Assembly: GCA_016717705.1 (NCBI GenBank)
Contig: JADKFD010000100.1
Coordinates: 1-64,000, forward strand
DNA: 64,000 nt
DNA from: Rhodanobacteraceae bacterium
GTDB lineage: Bacteria > Pseudomonadota > Gammaproteobacteria > Xanthomonadales > SZUA-5
Direction: 5' to 3'
Made by a program: the position numbers and the translations under genes. Shown here one piece after another: positions 1 to 9,071 of this stretch (the first letter of the stretch is position 1; each line of letters begins with the position of its first letter). The notes below the pieces were generated by a model. It had not been told where the DNA came from and made no database searches. It worked only from the letters and a program-made list of their open reading frames with translations.

Positions 1-45
1 AATTGACCATCAAAACGGGGTTCTGCCCGCTGAAAATTGACCAGG
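1..45. repeat. Left terminal inverted repeats of the IS21-like element
   Basis: Two repeat copies, AATTGACCAT at 1-10 and GAAAATTGACCAGG at 32-45, are inverted at 2451-2487. Multiple end repeats are typical transposase-binding sites in IS21 elements. Confidence 0.75.
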
Positions 46-98
46 TGTTCAGCCTAGCCTAGCGGTGGGGACCACTGTCAGGAGACGAGGTGCACACC

Positions 99-1588
99 AT
101 GGCGATGTACGCGAAAGTGCGACGGATGCGGTTGCGCGACGGGCTGTCGATCAGTGAGATTGCTCGGCGGACGAGTCTGTCGCGCAACATGATCAAGCGC
201 TGGCTGCTCGACGCCGGTGCTGGAAGCGAGAAGCGCACGAGCGGCCGGTTGGTAGAAGAACCTGGACGATTACGTCGAGTGGTTGCGCAGGGCCCTGGAG
301 ACGGATGCGCTGCGGCCGCGCAAGGAACGGCGGACGGTGCTGCGGCTGCTGGAGCAGTTGCAGGGGACTAGGCTATTGCGGTAGCTACAGCCGGCTAACG
401 GAGTTCATCCGCCGCTGGCGATCGGCGGGATCGGTGACGGCGCGCTCGGCGTTCGTGCCGCTGGCGTTCGAGTTGGGTGAGGCGTTCCAGTTCGACTGGA
501 GCGAGGAAGGACTCGTGATCGCCGGCGTCTACCGGCGACTGCAGCTGGCGCACATGAAGCTGTGCGCGTCGCGGGCCTTCTGGCTGGTGGCCTACCCGAG
601 CCAGGGTCACGAGATGCTGTTCGATGCGCACACGCGCTGCCTGGCAGGCCTGGGCGGGGTAGCCCGACGCGGCATCTACGACAACATGAAGACGGCGGTG
701 GACCGTGTGCCGGGACGCGGCAAGGCGCGCATCGTCAACGCGCGGTTTTCGGCGCTGTGTGCGTCACTACCTGTTCGATCCGGACTTCTGCAACGTGGCT
801 TCCGGATGGGAGAAGGGCCGGGTCGAGAAGGGGTTCAGGACTCGCGGCGGCGGATCTGGCAGTCGGCGCTGGAACAGCGCTTGGCAGCTTCGTCGAGATC
901 AACGAATGGCTGGCGAGCCAGTGTGGCGGCACGTCAGGCGGCGCATCCGGAGTGTCCGGAGATGACGATTGCCGAGGCGCTGGAGCACGAGCAGCCGCAC
1001 CTGATGCCGATGCCGGCGGCCTTCGACGGCTACGTGGAATCGCCGGCACGGGTGTCCAGCACCTGTCTGGTGTCGGCAGCCCGCAACCGCTACTCGGTGC
1101 CGTGTACGCTGGCCGGACAGCGGGTCAGTGTGCGGCTGTATCCGGATCGCGTGGTGATCATCGACGATCACACGGTAGTCGCCGAGCACGTTCGCGCCAG
1201 CGATCGCGATCACATCGTCTACGACTGGCGGCACTATGTGCCGCTGGTGCAGCAAGCCCGGCGCGCTGCGCAACGGTGCGCCGTTCGCCGATCTGCCGGA
1301 CTCGCTCAAGCGCTTGCGCCAGGCGCTGATCCGCAGGCCTGGAGGTGATCGGGTGATGGCGCAGGTGCTGGCCGCCGTGCCGACCTTTGGCCTGGAAGCC
1401 GTGCTGGTGGCGATTGACCTGGTGCTGCAAACGGGCCGGCCAAGCGCGGAGCACGTCCTCAATGTGCTGGCGCGACTGCACGAGGGGCCGCCGCCCGAGC
1501 GGGTCGACACGGCGCTGGTGATCGCGATGAGCCGATCGCCGACAGCAGTCGCTACGACCGCCTGCGCGAGGAGGTGGGTCATGGCTGA
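99..1588 (+). pseudogene. istA: IS21 family transposase IstA, multiply frameshifted
   Basis: The DDE-type transposase cuts and joins the IS ends. The N-terminus from ATG 99 (MAMYAKVRRMRLRDG) carries a helix-turn-helix (LSISEIARRTSLSRNMIKRW). An integrase-like core follows with FQFDWSEEG, then IYDNMKTAVDRV, then GWEKGRVEK, giving the expected acidic residues. These pieces lie in alternating frames, with breaks near 300-370, 760, 830, 1240 and 1500, so no intact protein is encoded. The C-terminal codons (SSRYDRLREEVGHG, stop at 1586-1588) overlap the istB start by 8 bases, the normal IS21 arrangement. An AGGAG at 80-84 precedes the start. The breaks may be natural decay or sequencing errors. 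Confidence 0.85.
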
Positions 1589-2385
1589 TCTCATCGCCGA
1601 ACTCGAGGAACTGCGTCTGCACGGCATGGCCAGCGCCTATGCCGAGAGCCTGCAGCAGCGCAGCGCGATGAGCCGGCAGGTCGAGGATGCCCTGCTGCGC
1701 CACCTGCTCGAAGCCGAGCGCACCGACCGTGGCCTGCGCTCGATCCGCTACCAGATGCACACGGCACGCTTCCCGGTGCATCGCGATCTGGCTGGCTTCG
1801 ATTCACCCAGAGCAAGCTGGACCGCCGCCAGATCGAGCAGTTCGCCAGCACCGACTTCACCGAAAAGGCCGAGAACATCGTGTTCATCGGCGGCACCGGC
1901 ACCGGCAAAGAGCCATCTCGCCACCGCCATCGGCGTGCAAGCCATCACCCGCCACGGCAAACGCGTGCGCTTCTACTCCTGCGTGGAACTGGCCAACGCC
2001 CTGGAGCAAGAAAGCTACCGGCCGAGCCGGACGACTCGCCCACCAGTTGATGCACCTCGACCTCGTCATCCTCGACGAACCCGGCTACATGCCGTTCTCC
2101 CAAGCCGGCGGCGCGCTGTTGTTCCACCTGCTCAGCAAGCTCTACGAGCACACCAGCGTGATCATCACCACCAACCTGATGTTCGCCGAATGGGTCAGCG
2201 TGTTCGTCGATGCCAAGATGACCACGGCACTGCTCGATCGGCTGACGCACCACTGCCACATCGTCGAGACCGGCAACGACTCGTACCGGTTCCGGCACAG
2301 CAGCAGCGCCGCTAAGGCACGCATCAAGTCACGCGAAGCGAGCAAAAATCAGGGCAAGCCGGACGACAACGCCGAACCGTTCTGA
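1581..2385 (+). pseudogene. istB: IS21 family helper ATPase IstB, frameshifted
   Basis: IstB is the AAA+ ATPase that helps IstA transpose. The start MADLIAELEELRLHGMA and the C-terminal block with ILDEPGYMPFSQAGG and SVIITTNLMFAEW are clear IstB signatures. The Walker A region reads GGTGTGK at about 1893-1913. Frame changes occur near 1800, 1911 (one extra base just after the Walker A lysine codon) and 2030. The Walker B aspartates (DLVILDE) remain. Translation would be coupled to istA through the 8-base overlap. As written, no complete protein is made. Confidence 0.85.
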
Positions 2386-2450
2386 CCCATCAGCACCGGC
2401 CAACAGCCGGTAAACTAAACACCCGCCGAGGGCGTTCCTCGGCGTCCATC

Positions 2451-2489
2451 CCTGGTCAATTTTCAACGAGCAGAGATGGTCAGTTTTGG
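2451..2489. repeat. Right terminal inverted repeats of the IS21-like element
   Basis: CCTGGTCAATTTTC (2451-2464) is the exact complement of the left inner repeat. ATGGTCAGTTTT (2476-2487) is the outer copy. The stop codon of the neighbouring minus-strand membrane protein (2480-2482) lies inside this repeat. Confidence 0.75.
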
Positions 2490-4084
2490 GGTGAGCAGCA
2501 ACAAGCGCGCTCAACTGGTTTCGGGGTTGATAATTTCGGATCCTGGGGGCATAGGTCGGAGGGTTCGATGATGGCCGCCTGGATGCCATCGTCTTCGATG
2601 AGCGCGCGCCAGATTTCGCGGCCTGGAAAAGCATTGAGTACGGCGCAGTTTGCGGCGTCATTCAGATCATTGACGAACAGTGAGTGGTTTCGCAGCAGTG
2701 GGTCGTTGTAGACGACTGCCAAATGCGGATTGGCGCTGATGCCGTAGCGGATGAAAACCAGGCTTGGCGGGCGCTGGGCCAGGGCCTGGGTGAGGTCATG
2801 GTGATGTCTGTAGTCATGCGTGGATGGCGTCTCCATGAACCCCGGAAGGGCAAGCGACGCGGGTACCAGGATCACCAGTGCCGCCGACGCCACGCGGAGA
2901 GCAGCTTGCCGTCGGATGAATTCGAACATGGCGCCGATCGAAAGGAACCAGACTGGCGCGATCGGTCCGAAATAGAAGTGCAACTGCAGGTAGTTTGACA
3001 GCGCATGCAACAGCGGAAACCCCGCCAGCACGACCAGCAGGCGCCATTCCACCAGAGCGAGGAATGGCAGGCTCAACAGCACCCACCAGGGTAGTGCCAA
3101 GCCACCGACAGCACTGGCAGCGGCTCGCGCACCCGACATTGATGCGCGCACATGCTGTAGCCAGTCGCCTTTCTCGATCAGCGCATCCTCGCCTGCGGTC
3201 AGCGCCAGAGATGGTTTCATGGCAGGTTGCGGCTGCTGCCAGATGAAGATCGGCTGGGTCATGTACTGCGCGTGGAATTCGGAATGCGGCATGCGCCAGA
3301 CGCTGCCAGTCACGGCGTGATTGATCGCCGCCTGAAAGCCGAAAGCCAGCACCAACGGCAGTGCCGCGAGCAGTGCTCCGCGGGTGACGCCACTGCGGTC
3401 CGCGCGCCATTGCCTGTGTGCTTGGCCGGCGTACGCGAGCGCTGCGATCAGGCACACGATCGCCCCTTCGAAGGGCCGCGAAAGGAACAGTCCAGCCATA
3501 CCGATGCCGGTCGCCAGATATGCCCATCTTGTCGGCGAGTGCCGATGCAGGCGCAAGCAGAAGCCCAACACCAGGGAGGCGCAGGCAAATGCGACGAACC
3601 CACCCATGTAGGTGCGGATCCACACTCCGAGGTACAGGGCGCTGCTCGCGAAGGCGATGGTAGCCACCACTGCCGGCAGCGGGCCGACGAATGCGCGCAA
3701 AGCCCAGAGTAGCGCGATCGCGGCCAGCACGCCGCTGAGAAGCAACCCGATCAGCGGATTTCCGAACCAATCCCCGATTGCCAGCACCAGACCCTGCGCA
3801 GGCGGATATTTGGACGCGAATGATGGCTCGACCAGCAGGTGCGGCGACCAGAAAGAGGCCGGACTGGGCGGACTGGGATTGCTCAGGCGTAAGTTGGCGT
3901 AGGTCTCGCCGGCGAACAGATAGGTGAATTCATCATGGATGTGCGGTACCGGAGTGCCATGCACGTAGACAGCGCTCAGCGACACGCCGAGCGCAGCGAT
4001 CAGGACGACGAGGTAGGCGCCGCGACCAGTGAGCAGGGAGCGGGCGGCGCCGAGGAGGTCGGCGGCGGAGGCAGGCTGTGGCAT
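2480..4084 (-). CDS. Multi-pass membrane protein, GT-C/ArnT-like glycosyltransferase fold
   Basis: Predicted 534-residue integral membrane protein with roughly 10-12 hydrophobic segments. The first segment is at about residues 23-42. It is followed by an acidic pair in HIHDEFTYLF (D51-E52), the position of the catalytic acidic motif in GT-C glycosyltransferases using polyprenyl-phosphate sugars. The C-terminal third is soluble. ATG 4084 is chosen because longer in-frame starts run into the divergent gene and its promoter. The stop lies inside the IS terminal repeat, so the final residues (about ACCCSPQN) may derive from the IS and the native end may be lost. The neighbours (GT2, methyltransferase, second GT-C-like protein) suggest a role in surface glycan or glycolipid assembly. 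The substrate is unknown. Confidence 0.7.
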   Translation of the reverse strand: MPQPASAADLLGAARSLLTGRGAYLVVLIAALGVSLSAVYVHGTPVPHIHDEFTYLFAGETYANLRLSNPSPPSPASFWSPHLLVEPSFASKYPPAQGLVLAIGDWFGNPLIGLLLSGVLAAIALLWALRAFVGPLPAVVATIAFASSALYLGVWIRTYMGGFVAFACASLVLGFCLRLHRHSPTRWAYLATGIGMAGLFLSRPFEGAIVCLIAALAYAGQAHRQWRADRSGVTRGALLAALPLVLAFGFQAAINHAVTGSVWRMPHSEFHAQYMTQPIFIWQQPQPAMKPSLALTAGEDALIEKGDWLQHVRASMSGARAAASAVGGLALPWWVLLSLPFLALVEWRLLVVLAGFPLLHALSNYLQLHFYFGPIAPVWFLSIGAMFEFIRRQAALRVASAALVILVPASLALPGFMETPSTHDYRHHHDLTQALAQRPPSLVFIRYGISANPHLAVVYNDPLLRNHSLFVNDLNDAANCAVLNAFPGREIWRALIEDDGIQAAIIEPSDLCPQDPKLSTPKPVERACCCSPQN

Positions 4085-4173
4085 GCGATGAGGCTTCGAC
4101 CGACGCGACCGTTGGATAGTGCCGACGCGCTTCTCCGGGCGCAAGTTCGCGGGCTTGCCGCAGATCGCAGTTG

Positions 4174-4203
4174 CTGACACGACAGGTCGAGCCTGACTAT
4201 AGT
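4174..4203 (+). promoter_or_regulatory. Candidate sigma70 promoter for the GT2 gene
   Basis: CTGACA at 4174-4179 and TATAGT at 4198-4203 are separated by 18 bases, each one mismatch from consensus. A start about 4210 would leave a short leader before ATG 4231. It lies in the divergent gap between the two glycosyltransferase genes. No further operator was recognised. Confidence 0.45.
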
Positions 4204-4230
4204 GTCCATTGACCATTGCTACCGCCGCCG

Positions 4231-5424
4231 ATGCAGATGCCAGTGGTTCAACCGGATGCGGAATCTGAACCCGAAGTTTCGGTCGTGATGCCGTGCCTGA
4301 ATGAGGCGGAGACCGTGGCGACTTGTGTGAAAAAGGCTCGCGAAGCGATGGCACGCGACCACATCGACGGCGAAATCGTGGTGGCCGACAACGGTAGCGT
4401 CGATGGCTCACAGGCCTTGGCGGAAGCGGCAGGTGCCCGCGTCGTGCCGGTTGCGGAGCCGGGATATGGCAGTGCGTTGATGGGTGGCATCGCCGCCGCG
4501 CGTGGCCGTTACGTGATCATGGGCGACGCCGATGACAGTTACGATTTTGGCGACGTGCCGAAATTCGTGCACAAGTTGCGCCAGGGATTTGAATTGGTGC
4601 AAGGCTGCAGACTGCCTGCCGGTGGCGGTACCGTGCTGCCGGGTGCGATGCCGCCGCTGCACTTCTGGTTCGGGAATCCGTTGTTTTCGATGCTCAGCCG
4701 CTGGTGGTTCCAGGCGCCGATCAACGACATCTACTGCGGCATGCGTGGTTTCACGCGTGAGCTCTACCAGCGCCTCGACCAGCGCTGCACCGGCATGGAG
4801 TTCGCCACGGAGATGGTGATCAAGGCGAGCCTGACCAAGGCGCGCATCGGTGAAGTTCCGATCACCTTGCACCCGGATGGACGTCGGGCGCACCCACCTC
4901 ATCTCAACACCTGGCGCGACGGCTGGCGCACGCTGCGCTTCTTCCTGATGTGCAGCCCGCGCTGGCTGTTTCTGATTCCGGGTCTGTTGCTGATGCTCTT
5001 CGGGGCGCTGGGATTCGCTCTGGCCCTGCCGGGCACGGTGGCCTGGGGTGGCTGGTCGCTGGATGCCCACACGCTGCTGGTGTCCAGCCTGGCCGCGGTA
5101 CTCGGCTACCAGGCGATCTGGTTCTCGGTCATCGCCAAGAGCATCGCCATCGCGTCTGGCGTGCTGCCAGCAGACCAACGGATGGAGCGCTTCCACCGAT
5201 GGGCGACACTGGAGCGCGGCGTCGTGTTTGGCGTTGTTTGCACGCTGCTTGGCTTCACTCTGGTTCTGGCTGCTGTCTGGCAATGGGCGGAGCGAGGTTA
5301 CGGCGAACTGCCATATGCGCTGGGCATGCGCCTGGTCATCCCGGGCATGACACTGATGACCATGGGCACGCAATCCGTGTTTTCCAGTTTTCTGGTGAGC
5401 CTGATCGGCCTGCGGCGTCGATGA
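4231..5424 (+). CDS. Glycosyltransferase family 2, polyprenyl-phosphate sugar type, with C-terminal membrane segments
   Basis: 397 residues. The N-terminal GT-A domain has SVVMPCLNEAETVATC, ADNGSVDGS and the metal-binding motif GDADDSYDF (D99, D101, D102). Its layout matches dolichyl/undecaprenyl-phosphate glucose or mannose synthases. The C-terminal part (about residue 240 on) holds about four membrane helices, as in GtrB/DPM-like enzymes that load sugar onto a polyprenyl carrier at the inner membrane. ATG 4231 is preferred to the upstream TTG 4216. The last codons overlap the following methyltransferase by ATGA, so the two are translationally coupled. The neighbouring GT-C-like proteins could use the lipid-linked sugar made here. 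The sugar itself cannot be told from the sequence. Confidence 0.82.
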   Translation: MQMPVVQPDAESEPEVSVVMPCLNEAETVATCVKKAREAMARDHIDGEIVVADNGSVDGSQALAEAAGARVVPVAEPGYGSALMGGIAAARGRYVIMGDADDSYDFGDVPKFVHKLRQGFELVQGCRLPAGGGTVLPGAMPPLHFWFGNPLFSMLSRWWFQAPINDIYCGMRGFTRELYQRLDQRCTGMEFATEMVIKASLTKARIGEVPITLHPDGRRAHPPHLNTWRDGWRTLRFFLMCSPRWLFLIPGLLLMLFGALGFALALPGTVAWGGWSLDAHTLLVSSLAAVLGYQAIWFSVIAKSIAIASGVLPADQRMERFHRWATLERGVVFGVVCTLLGFTLVLAAVWQWAERGYGELPYALGMRLVIPGMTLMTMGTQSVFSSFLVSLIGLRRR

Positions 5425-6164
5425 GCGATCACCTCGTGAATGCCGACGATCGAGTAAAGCCTGCAAAAGACGGTGCCAATCATCCGACCCTCATTCGCGT
5501 GCACGACGCACTCATCTGTTGCGATTCGGCGTGGGAGGAGGCGTATCTCCGCTTCGAATCGCCGGAACAGGAGATCAGCAAGTTCCGCCAGCGACTGTTG
5601 CGACTCGGCGCCGAACAGTGGTCGCGCGACGCCACCATCGTCGAGCTGTTCTGTGGGCGCGGCGGTGCGCTTTGCGCCTGGAAGCAGTTGGGTTTCTCCC
5701 GCCTCGAAGGGGTCGACTTGTCCGAGCGACTGCTGCGTCAGTACCAAGGGGCGGCGCGGCTCTATGTGTGTGATGCGCGGGACCTGCCATTCGACTCGGC
5801 ATCACGCGACATCATCGCGGTTCAGGGCGGGCTTCATCACCTGGAGCGGCTCCCGCAAGATGTCGATCGCACGCTCGCAGAAGCTGCCCGCGTGCTCCGG
5901 CCGGGTGGGCTGTTCGTTGCCGTGGAGCCCTGGCTCACACCTTTTCTGCGCGCTGTCCACGCCATCAGCGAGATCAAGTTGGTGCGTCGCACGCTGCCCA
6001 AGTTCGACGCGTTCGCGACCATGACCGAGCACGAGCGCTCGACCTACGAAGCCTGGCTGCACAATCCGGAATTGGTACTGCAATTGCTGCGCAAGCACTT
6101 CGAGCCCCAGCACCTGCGCATCCGTCTGGGCAAGCTCGAGTTCGTTGGTCGTCGCCGCGACTGA
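5421..6164 (+). CDS. Class I SAM-dependent methyltransferase
   Basis: 247 residues with a Rossmann methyltransferase core. Motif I is IVELFCGRGGA (about 73-83) and the post-I acidic residue is in LEGVDLSERLLRQY. Motif II/III is in DIIAVQGGLHHL and RVLRPGGLFVAVEPW. The last resembles UbiE/class 11-like methyltransferases found in sugar or lipid biosynthesis clusters. Its start overlaps the stop of the upstream GT2 gene (ATGA), so it very likely acts in the same pathway, perhaps methylating a lipid-linked sugar. The substrate is not identifiable. A strong hairpin repeat follows the gene. Confidence 0.75.
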   Translation: MSDHLVNADDRVKPAKDGANHPTLIRVHDALICCDSAWEEAYLRFESPEQEISKFRQRLLRLGAEQWSRDATIVELFCGRGGALCAWKQLGFSRLEGVDLSERLLRQYQGAARLYVCDARDLPFDSASRDIIAVQGGLHHLERLPQDVDRTLAEAARVLRPGGLFVAVEPWLTPFLRAVHAISEIKLVRRTLPKFDAFATMTEHERSTYEAWLHNPELVLQLLRKHFEPQHLRIRLGKLEFVGRRRD

Positions 6165-6185
6165 GCATTCGCGGGGACCGACCAA

Positions 6186-6235
6186 GGACCCTTTGAACAA
6201 GTTCTGCGAGGCCGCAGAACTTGTTCAGAGGGTCC
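6186..6235. repeat. Hairpin repeat of the GAACAAGTTCTGCG family
   Basis: Two 23-base arms (6186-6208 and 6213-6235, one mismatch) are separated by AGGC, giving a very stable stem. The same arm sequence bounds the 259-bp element at 32104-32362. A partial copy (GAACAAGTTCTGC) lies near 28355. It sits between the methyltransferase and the next gene and could act as a transcript end or processing site. Confidence 0.8.
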
Positions 6236-6287
6236 CTGGCGCGGTTGCGCTCGCCTGGCGCTCCGGCGATGCTCGGGGCTGGATTCA

Positions 6288-7832
6288 GTGACTGGAGTCG
6301 TGGTGGAGGCAAGCGCAAACGCAAGGTTTAACGCGACTTCCTGGCGCACCTCTGCAGCATCCCTGACGGTCGCCGCCTTGTACTTGTGCATCGTCATCTG
6401 GCTGGCGCTGCGCACGCGCGTGTTCATGGATGAGATCTGGTTGATCGAGTGGGGCCGCGTTTTTCTTGATCCGAACACGCCCTATTCGATGTACATGTCT
6501 GCCGCTGGTTCCTCACTCAAGCCGCCGACCTGGTTTGGACCGATGCTGGCGGAACTGCTGTTTCGCCTCACGGGAAGCGTGTCGGCATTCCGCATCCTGA
6601 ATGCCGTGGCGATGCTGTTGGTCGCCGGATCGATCATTCGGCTCGCGCGCAACCGCGGATTGAGTGTCGGGCTCGCGCTGACGCTGTCAATCGTCGTAGT
6701 GCTTGATCCAACGCTCGTGCAATCAGTGGTCCTGGGCCGCCCGGATGCGCTCGGATTCCTGTTTTCGATAGGCGGGCTTGCTCTCGCCGACGTCGGCGTC
6801 GCCCGTCTGCTGACGACCCGCAAGGGCTGGCTGCTGGCGGCCTTTGGCTATGGCGCCTGTGTATTTTCGCTTTCCATCTGGCTCAGTGCCGTATTGATGG
6901 GACCGCTGATCGTTGCCCATTGGCTGTCCAGTTGGATCCGCATCCAGCGCAGCGTCGGCTCCGCCGGACGGGCGACCGGTACATTCCTGCTGGCACCGGT
7001 CCTGGTGGCGGCGTTGACCATCGATTTCTCCCACCTCCTGGCGGTGGGTCAGGCGCACTCGGAAAACCCGATTTTTACCGCATGGACGTCATGGGAAGTC
7101 ATCCGAAGCATTCCAGGCCAGCTGTCGGTCAGCTTGTTGCTGATTATGCCGGGGCTGGCCGTGCTGCCCTTGATTCGTCCAGGGTGGCTGGCTTTGGCAC
7201 TGGCCAGCGGAATCTGCCTCATATTCCTCAGCGGCTTCTATCCATTTCGAATCCCGCATTTGCTGATGTACTGCGCGGCGGCGACCGCACTGGTGATTGC
7301 CCGGTCGAGGACTCAAGACCAGTTGCGCGCGTGGCAGCGCTATCTGCGAGTTGCTGCTGTGATTTCGGCCTTGCTGCTGGCGCTGCGTATCGCATTCGCG
7401 TTCAGCAATGAAGTGCGCCTGGCGCCTGCACAGACGTGGTTGCAGACGCTGCCCGCCGCCACCCGCGTCGCCGACTACAGCTGGGATTTCTATGAGGCGG
7501 GCCGCTTTCACGGCCTGCAGCCGATGCGGTCATATCCGGGCGATCCCGGCGACAAGGTCCTGATGTGGCTCAACGGCCTCCAGCCGGATGTGGTGGTCCG
7601 CGCCGTCGACGCCAACGGAACCTTTGTCCTCGTCGACGATCTGGACGACAAGCTGATCCGTGCAGGGTACTGCAGCACCGGGTGGTTCGACGCGCAGGGC
7701 CGGGCGGTTTCCGCGGACATGGTGCCGCGACCGGTACCCTCGGCACTGCTGTGGCGACTCGGTCTGTTCCGCGATCACGGTCCCTATGCCGTCTGGCGAC
7801 GTTGCGGATTCACTGAACCACCACGGGGCTGA
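6288..7832 (+). CDS. Multi-pass membrane protein, probable GT-C-like glycosyltransferase
   Basis: 514 residues with about 10 hydrophobic segments, the first at about 22-43. An acidic motif FMDEIWLIEWGR follows in the first periplasmic loop, a layout matching GT-C glycosyltransferases. The C-terminal ~110 residues are hydrophilic and probably periplasmic. No named family motif beyond this is recognised. The start is GTG 6288; GTG 6300 is an alternative. It follows the GT2 and methyltransferase genes on the same strand, separated by a hairpin repeat, so it may use the lipid-linked sugar made by that pair. It resembles the opposite-strand protein at 2480-4084 in architecture but not obviously in sequence. 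Confidence 0.65.
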   Translation: MTGVVVEASANARFNATSWRTSAASLTVAALYLCIVIWLALRTRVFMDEIWLIEWGRVFLDPNTPYSMYMSAAGSSLKPPTWFGPMLAELLFRLTGSVSAFRILNAVAMLLVAGSIIRLARNRGLSVGLALTLSIVVVLDPTLVQSVVLGRPDALGFLFSIGGLALADVGVARLLTTRKGWLLAAFGYGACVFSLSIWLSAVLMGPLIVAHWLSSWIRIQRSVGSAGRATGTFLLAPVLVAALTIDFSHLLAVGQAHSENPIFTAWTSWEVIRSIPGQLSVSLLLIMPGLAVLPLIRPGWLALALASGICLIFLSGFYPFRIPHLLMYCAAATALVIARSRTQDQLRAWQRYLRVAAVISALLLALRIAFAFSNEVRLAPAQTWLQTLPAATRVADYSWDFYEAGRFHGLQPMRSYPGDPGDKVLMWLNGLQPDVVVRAVDANGTFVLVDDLDDKLIRAGYCSTGWFDAQGRAVSADMVPRPVPSALLWRLGLFRDHGPYAVWRRCGFTEPPRG

Positions 7833-7875
7833 TTCGGATCATTCCTGTCGCCGCGTCGATTGGCCCATGCCCATG

Positions 7876-7908
7876 AGGCCGGCGGGCTTCGTCGAAGCTC
7901 GCCGGCCT
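7876..7908. terminator. Bidirectional hairpin between convergent genes
   Basis: A 15-bp stem (7876-7890 with 7894-7908, one mismatch) has the loop GTC. It lies between the stops of two convergent genes. There is no T-tract, so intrinsic termination is possible but not proven. Confidence 0.4.
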
Positions 7909-7919
7909 GCCCTGTGGCT

Positions 7920-8801
7920 TCAGCCCTCGGACTGCTCCTCGCTGTCGATGGTCCAGTTGACCACGGCATCCTTGCCGTACCAGCGGCCGTCGACGAGCAC
8001 CAGTTCGTGCTCGGTGGCGATGGGTGCGTCGAACACGGTCACGGTGGTGCGGACGCGCGCGGTCGCACCCTCGATGGTGAGCACCTGAACGTCGATGGAG
8101 TCGGCAATCTGGTCGAGGTCGAGGCCGTAGATGCGAATCGCCTGCTTGCTTGCGGCGAGCACGCTGCCGGCTTTGGCCAGCACCTCTTCGAACGACAGCA
8201 TCTTCAGTTGATCGAGATTGGCGACACCCGTGTTGCGCGCGGCGTTGGTGATCAGCGTGAGCGCCTGGCGCATCGATTGCGAGCTCAGAAAATCGGTCGT
8301 GGTGACCCATTGCTGCAAGCCGGGAAGGGCGGCGCGCAGGGCGGCGCGCTGAGCTTCGGTCATTTCAGCGTCGGGGGAGGCCACCGCCATCTGCAGGGCG
8401 CCGATGCCCATCATCACGGCGCCGGGGGCCTGCGGCCTGGCTTCTTCAAGCTTCGGCTCGATTTCAGCCATCAGCGTGTCGACTGCATCCGGCCCGACGA
8501 GTTTGGCGTATTCCTGCTCGAACTTCGCGCGGTCCTCGGCGGTGGTCGGTTTGACGCGGGCGAGTTCGTAGGCCTGACGCATCTGTTGGTACTTTGCCGG
8601 CGGAACCAGTGCGCTGATCAGGCCGGCGAGATCGTTGCTGCGCAACTTGCGGCTGAGGTCGCGAATCTGTTGCGCCGGGTCCGGCGCGACGGTGCTGGCG
8701 CTCTGCGAAGACGCGGGCGAGAACTCGACGGCAAGGCTGGGCTGCGCCGCGCCGATCATGCCGGCGAGCAGCAGGGACAGCGTCAACAGCTTGGTTTTCA
8801 T
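7920..8801 (-). CDS. Secreted protein of unknown function
   Basis: 293 residues with a clear Sec signal peptide (KTKLLTLSLLLAGMIGAAQ, cleavage probably after PSLA). The mature chain is alpha-helical and rich in Ala, Gln and Glu. It includes IRDLSRKLRSNDLAGLISALVP and repeated helix-like stretches, and ends in a short beta-rich segment (ATARVRTTVTVFDAP, HELVLVDGRWYGKD) like an NTF2/DUF-type tail. I do not recognise the family. The ribosome site AAGGAG lies 7 bases before ATG 8801 and only 1 base before the upstream ATG 8807, so 8801 is chosen. It is probably periplasmic and monocistronic. A REP-rich gap lies upstream. Confidence 0.7.
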   Translation of the reverse strand: MKTKLLTLSLLLAGMIGAAQPSLAVEFSPASSQSASTVAPDPAQQIRDLSRKLRSNDLAGLISALVPPAKYQQMRQAYELARVKPTTAEDRAKFEQEYAKLVGPDAVDTLMAEIEPKLEEARPQAPGAVMMGIGALQMAVASPDAEMTEAQRAALRAALPGLQQWVTTTDFLSSQSMRQALTLITNAARNTGVANLDQLKMLSFEEVLAKAGSVLAASKQAIRIYGLDLDQIADSIDVQVLTIEGATARVRTTVTVFDAPIATEHELVLVDGRWYGKDAVVNWTIDSEEQSEG

Positions 8802-8931
8802 GGCCATACTCCTTGGGTGGGTCTTTAGTGTGCTAGTGAACTACATCACCAAGAAGTGTCGGAAGTACTGGGTGCGCGAGTGTCGATGTCACGCGGCTCA
8901 GGCGCGATTGAAAGTGGGTGCCGCGCCAGGC

Positions 8932-9044
8932 GTAGGTCACGTTGGCCGAAGGGCTACGGCAGGCACTCCAATGTCACGTAGGCCTCCGGCCAACGTGACC
9001 TAAAATTTGTCACGTAGCCTGTTGCGCAGGCAACGTGACCTACG
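8932..9044. repeat. REP palindrome cluster, GTAGGTCACGTTGGCC family
   Basis: Three copies of the TAGGTCACGTTG-type arm in alternating orientation form two stem-loops (8932-9001 and 9009-9044). Related copies are at 14325-14346 and 33578-33653. The cluster fills most of the 270-base gap between two minus-strand genes. Nothing else is seen there. Confidence 0.8.
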
Positions 9045-9071
9045 TCCGGGTTGCAGAGGATTGGCCGCGAA

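Larger units (their letters stand above)
1..2494 (+). mobile_element. IS21-family insertion sequence, degenerate, left tip cut by window edge
   Basis: The segment has the IS21 plan: a long transposase gene (istA) followed by an overlapping AAA+ helper gene (istB), bounded by multi-copy terminal inverted repeats. The inner copies GAAAATTGACCAGG (32-45) and its complement (2451-2464) match exactly. The outer copies (1-10, 2476-2487) match less well. About 2.5 kb fits the family. Both genes need several frame changes to be read, so the copy looks inactive unless the indels are sequencing errors. The outermost left bases probably lie just outside the window, so any target-site duplication cannot be checked here. 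Confidence 0.88.
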
